NCBI GenBank assembly: GCA_044432865.1
Contig: JAWXUF010000043.1
Location: 1 to 9,512, forward strand
Length of the DNA stretch: 9,512 bases
Source of the DNA: JAWXUE01 sp044432865
GTDB taxonomy: Bacteria; Bacillota_I; Bacilli_A; Acholeplasmatales; Anaeroplasmataceae
Reading direction: 5' to 3'
The notes under the pieces were generated by a model, which saw only the letters and a list, made by a program, of their open reading frames with translations, was not told the origin of the DNA and did not search any database. The number at the start of each line of letters is the position of its first letter. The first letter of the stretch is position 1. This document shows, in pieces, positions 5,704-9,512 of this stretch. Position numbers and translations under genes: made by a program.

Positions 5704-8700
5704 ATGAAAAAGTTATTATTAATATTATCAATTTTTTGTAGTAGTTTCATTGTTAATTTTTCAATAAACAATAATGAAACTATTTTACTAGATAATGAAG
5801 AAGTAAATAATGATTTAGATATAGACTTATATTCTAGTGGTGCAGTAGGTGGATATAAAGTTAATAAACCATTTGATATTTCTGTAAGACAAACTTCTTA
5901 TTTAAGTAGTACAGGTTATTTATATATTTCTGGATATAATTCATCTGGACATTATGGTATTGGACATGCAAATAATATTACTTCATACCAAAGACTTTAT
6001 AAAGATGGGAATGAAACTGATTACTTTAGATATGTTAAAGATTGGTCTTTTAGTTTTTATGGTGGAACTATTATCGATGAAAACGGAAAAATATGGACTG
6101 CTGGAGAAGCTATTGATGGTGTATTAGGAAATGGTACAACAAGTGGGAAGCAATATTCTTTCAAACAAATAAATGAAATTGATGGTGATGAGGATTATGT
6201 AGCAACATATACTGCATCAAGTTGGTATCATACAATTGTTTTATTAGATAACGGAAAATTATATGCAGCTGGTAACGGGAAGTATTTTGGATATTCTGCA
6301 GCTAATAAAAGCGTATTTACAGAAGTGCCATTACCTTATAGTATTAGTGAGGATGAACCTCAAATAAAAGATTTTGCTGGTGGGATTACAGGTACATGGA
6401 TTTTATATGATAATGGTGAATTATATAAACTTACAACTACAACAACAAAAGTATTAGATAATATTGATTTTTTTGATACTGATGGATCTTGTACTTATTT
6501 AGCTGCTGTTGATTTTGATAACAATGTAATTGTTGGAGCGGAAAGTTCTATAAAACCAGAATCATATACAGTTAGGGATGTAGAAAAAGATAGTGATGTA
6601 GTACAAGTAAGAACTGCTGGATTATCTTCAACATCTTCATGGGGATATTTAACAAAAGAAGGAAGCTTATATACTGCAGTTGAACAAAGTGCAGATAATG
6701 CTGAAATGATTAAACAAGAAGAAACTGATATTAAATTTTTTGATATGGGAAGTTCGCAAGCAGCTGGAATGACTGTATATGGTTATTTAAATAAACATTC
6801 CTTATTATATACATGGGGAAGTAATGCGAGTGGACAATTAGCTAATGGTTCAACTGGATCTTCTTTATCTGATCCTAATCATAGTGAATCAAGTTTAATT
6901 GCTCCATCATTAGAAGCTGATTTTACAGGTTTATATTCATTACCTCCAATATTAAGAAGAAGTTATAATGATGTTGCTTTAGGAGCTAATGAAGAAGTAT
7001 TATGGAACGAAGAAGGATTTATATATGTAGATTATTCTAATTATGATTTTAATCCTTCAAAACAAGAAAGAATTGATGTTATCATATCTGATAAATATGG
7101 TGTAGTTGATTTATTCTCTTTAGATAAATCAATGAGTTCTAATAAGAATGCTAACTATACAAAGAAACCTGGTACGTATACAGTTACATCGATGCTATAT
7201 GAATATGTTGATGCTGAATGGATAGAAGTAGGTTCTGCAAATACAACAGTATTTGAATTAGGAGTACATCAAGTTGATATGTTTGTTGATGATGAAATAG
7301 TAGCACAACAAATGAATTTAATTAAATCATATGATAGTAGAGATTTTGTTCCGGATATTATTCAAGGATTAGTTAATTCTTTTGATTTAGGAGCAATAAG
7401 ATTTTCAGATAATTTATACGAACATGATGGTAGTTTGAAGATTCATAATGTAACTACAAATGATTTTACTTTCAAGTTTTATAGGGAAACAATATCATCA
7501 GGTACTAAAACGTACTACTCTACCCTAAAAACGCTAAGTACAAGTAGTTTATATCGATATGGGGTTGAAATTAAATTTCTAGGAATTGAAGATTTTTACG
7601 ATTCTATTGAATACAATCAAATAATTACAATTGAAACAAGAAGTATATATAGTAGTTCAAATGCAAGATTTGGATATTATAACACTAGTGGTACAGTTAC
7701 AAATACAACATCTATTAATTATTACAATTCAAATGTAATGTATGATATTGTTTTAAATAGTGTAACATCACTAACTAATTATGAAAATTTAGATTATAGA
7801 TTTAGAATTGTAATCACAAGTACAACAAATGATTTTACTTCAGAGTTTTGGTATGATAAAGAAATGTCTGGTGTTACATGGGAATACATTCCTAAATATG
7901 CAGGGACATACACTGTGCACGTATATCAATACGAATATTATGACTATGGTATTATTTCTTATCCTTTATCAAGTAGTAGAACATTAACTATTAGTAAAGT
8001 ATCACCTAGTGCAAAAATAAATGAGTTTGATACAGAAGCTATAGAAGAAATAATTTCTACTGTAGGTGTACCTTCTGGTGGAGATGTTATTCCTTCAATA
8101 GAGAGAACTATCTCTTCGTACTTGAATGATTTGATTTCGTTAGATCAAACATTATACGTTGTTAATTCGAATAATTTGTTTGAAGAAATGATACTTAATT
8201 CAAGTAATATTGGATTTGCATATTATATAGGAAATACTAAGGTTAATACAATAACTGAAGGTGGGACTTATGATATAAGACTATATTTTTGTGGTGATAA
8301 TAATTACAATACTAGTAGTTATACTTCATCATCATATTATGAAAAAATTACAATTACATTAGAAGATGTACAAGCATTTGCGGATAATTGTGTTACTTTT
8401 GATAATGAAACAACAGAGGTTTTATTTTACTCAGGAACTGAATATGGGTTAATAATAAATGGTTATGAAGGTGCATTTGATACAGCTGATTATAGTGTAT
8501 TAATTACAATTACAGATAACTTTGGATTTAATAGTTCATATGATATCAAGACTGTAAATACATGGGATTACATGCCAAAACTTCCTGGTGAATATACTGT
8601 CGTAATTTCTTTAACTGATTTATTATTAAATGCTACGTCTTATTCATATTCAACATTAACTGTGAAAAAAGATGAATCAGTTTCATTGTCTATATCTGAA

Positions 8701-9512
8701 GGATTTAGTGATTTATTTACTACATTCTTAACTGAGGATGATGAAAATATCATCGATAATATTTATAATCCTATTACAGTAGATTACTTTTCAATTAGTA
8801 GTGACTTATATTCTATACAAAGAGTTAACGGCAAAGATGTTGTTAATAATGTCGTAACAACAACATTATCTGATTATAATATATTGATTTATAATAGTTC
8901 TAATGAAGTTGTAGAAAGTATAACATCTGCTGGTAATTATTATTTAATGGTAAGTTATAAAGGTATAAATGGTTTATATGAAAACATAACAAATAATGTT
9001 AAATATAACTTTGAAGTTATCTTAAGAACTACATTACAAAATGTAGAAGTTGGTAATAAATTTGGGGCTACTGCTTACTTTGTTAATGAAGACGGTCAAT
9101 ATAGAACAACACTTTCTTATTTAAATAATAGTAACGAATATAGTATTGTTATTGATGCTGTAATGGATGATGAAACATTTTTTACTAATGATATTTATAC
9201 TATAACTTTAAATATAACAAACGGTATTGATACTTATAATTTTGAATATGTAAATCCAATAGATGGAACAATTCCATTCAAAGATATGCCTAAAAAGTCT
9301 GGTGTATATACTGTTGAGATGGTCCTAACAAATAACTTTGATGAATATGTGTCAATTCAAAAATCTTCATTAACAATTACTAATACAAACTTAGTTATTA
9401 CAATAAGCGAAGAAACACAATTTAGTACTGATGAAAGAAAAGAAGTATTAAATGATGAAGTTGAAGAGTATTTAATTACTACTCTTTCAGTATCAATGTT
9501 TGGAGTTAATAA
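5704..9512 (+). CDS. Very large secreted protein: RCC1-like beta-propeller plus long beta-sandwich-like repeats (3' end outside window)
   Basis: I translated this frame by hand; it stays open for 1,269 codons to the right edge. The N-terminus (Lys2-Lys3, hydrophobic 4-19) is a signal peptide; Cys12 is not in a lipobox. Residues about 60-410 carry RCC1-type blades roughly 50 residues apart, with the hallmark turn at LYISG (Gly77), IWTAG (Gly134), LYAAG (Gly190) and LYTWG (Gly372, followed by SNASGQLANGS). Weaker blades lie near 240, 279 and 320, so a seven-bladed propeller is plausible. From about 430 the protein is Ser/Thr/Tyr/Asn-rich and beta-like, with a repeated 'PK.PG.YTV' turn at about 486, 730, 958 and 1196. 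Each turn is followed by an acidic, helix-prone segment. This is typical of exported surface proteins in gut Bacillota. The binding partner and the C-terminal anchor cannot be seen. Function unknown. Confidence 0.88.
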   Translation, partial: MKKLLLILSIFCSSFIVNFSINNNETILLDNEEVNNDLDIDLYSSGAVGGYKVNKPFDISVRQTSYLSSTGYLYISGYNSSGHYGIGHANNITSYQRLYKDGNETDYFRYVKDWSFSFYGGTIIDENGKIWTAGEAIDGVLGNGTTSGKQYSFKQINEIDGDEDYVATYTASSWYHTIVLLDNGKLYAAGNGKYFGYSAANKSVFTEVPLPYSISEDEPQIKDFAGGITGTWILYDNGELYKLTTTTTKVLDNIDFFDTDGSCTYLAAVDFDNNVIVGAESSIKPESYTVRDVEKDSDVVQVRTAGLSSTSSWGYLTKEGSLYTAVEQSADNAEMIKQEETDIKFFDMGSSQAAGMTVYGYLNKHSLLYTWGSNASGQLANGSTGSSLSDPNHSESSLIAPSLEADFTGLYSLPPILRRSYNDVALGANEEVLWNEEGFIYVDYSNYDFNPSKQERIDVIISDKYGVVDLFSLDKSMSSNKNANYTKKPGTYTVTSMLYEYVDAEWIEVGSANTTVFELGVHQVDMFVDDEIVAQQMNLIKSYDSRDFVPDIIQGLVNSFDLGAIRFSDNLYEHDGSLKIHNVTTNDFTFKFYRETISSGTKTYYSTLKTLSTSSLYRYGVEIKFLGIEDFYDSIEYNQIITIETRSIYSSSNARFGYYNTSGTVTNTTSINYYNSNVMYDIVLNSVTSLTNYENLDYRFRIVITSTTNDFTSEFWYDKEMSGVTWEYIPKYAGTYTVHVYQYEYYDYGIISYPLSSSRTLTISKVSPSAKINEFDTEAIEEIISTVGVPSGGDVIPSIERTISSYLNDLISLDQTLYVVNSNNLFEEMILNSSNIGFAYYIGNTKVNTITEGGTYDIRLYFCGDNNYNTSSYTSSSYYEKITITLEDVQAFADNCVTFDNETTEVLFYSGTEYGLIINGYEGAFDTADYSVLITITDNFGFNSSYDIKTVNTWDYMPKLPGEYTVVISLTDLLLNATSYSYSTLTVKKDESVSLSISEGFSDLFTTFLTEDDENIIDNIYNPITVDYFSISSDLYSIQRVNGKDVVNNVVTTTLSDYNILIYNSSNEVVESITSAGNYYLMVSYKGINGLYENITNNVKYNFEVILRTTLQNVEVGNKFGATAYFVNEDGQYRTTLSYLNNSNEYSIVIDAVMDDETFFTNDIYTITLNITNGIDTYNFEYVNPIDGTIPFKDMPKKSGVYTVEMVLTNNFDEYVSIQKSSLTITNTNLVITISEETQFSTDERKEVLNDEVEEYLITTLSVSMFGVN
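7000..9512 (+). repeat. At least four long protein-level repeats (about 230-245 residues each)
   Basis: The same order of elements recurs: a beta-rich stretch with an alternating I/V.I pattern, a turn of the form TW-Y-PK-(P/A/S)G-YTV, a strand, then an acidic helix-prone segment. Turn positions are about residues 486 (TKKPGTYTV), 730 (PKYAGTYTV), 958 (PKLPGEYTV) and 1196 (PKKSGVYTV), giving spacings of 244, 228 and 238. DNA similarity between units is low, so the duplications are old. The array probably continues past the window edge. Confidence 0.7.

Noticed and set aside
5704..5760. Lipobox around Cys12 of the large protein
   Set aside because: The residues before the Cys are Ser-Ile-Phe and the hydrophobic part before it is too short; an ordinary signal peptide fits better.
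1..9512. CRISPR array, tRNA or rRNA gene, insertion sequence or prophage
   Set aside because: I saw no regularly spaced short repeats, no tRNA-like or rRNA segments, and no transposase or integrase coding in the window.

Overview
The window is strongly AT-rich, low-GC DNA. Every tryptophan I read is TGG, and one gene appears to stop at TGA, so the standard bacterial code fits. An alpha/beta-type small acid-soluble spore protein, a rhodanese-less ThiI of the Bacillus type, a lipobox lipoprotein and an ECF-type S component together point to an endospore-forming Bacillota. The very AT-rich coding style resembles lineages near Erysipelotrichales, Haloplasmatales or the RF39-like uncultured Bacilli; this placement is an inference from composition and gene content only.

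Layout. Positions 1-1546 (minus) hold a YgiQ-family radical SAM protein that runs off the left edge. A 106-bp divergent intergenic region separates it from a tightly overlapping three-gene plus-strand operon (1653-3411). The operon encodes a lipoprotein that reads as an alpha/alpha-toroid protein, a membrane-anchored DUF4430 protein, and an ECF transporter S component. It ends in a bidirectional hairpin terminator shared with the convergent free-methionine-(R)-sulfoxide reductase (3444-3893, minus). That gene is divergent from thiI (3970-5205, plus). Next come a 99-residue spore protein with two SASP domains (5271-5570), its terminator, and a very large secreted protein (5704 to beyond 9512). 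The latter has an N-terminal RCC1-type beta-propeller followed by at least four long repeating units. There is no gene-free stretch longer than about 140 bases.

The most interesting unit is the three-gene operon. A toroid of about 280 residues plus a DUF4430 domain of about 90 residues are the two halves of the vertebrate transcobalamin/intrinsic-factor fold. Here they are two separate surface-anchored proteins, translationally coupled to each other and to the substrate-binding membrane subunit of an ECF importer. The natural inference is a split extracytoplasmic capture module feeding an ECF vitamin importer, possibly for corrinoids. The ligand is not shown by the sequence, and no EcfA/EcfT genes or B12 riboswitch are in the window. 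Secondary points of interest are the tandem-domain SASP with a candidate sigma-G promoter, and the giant RCC1-plus-repeat surface protein.
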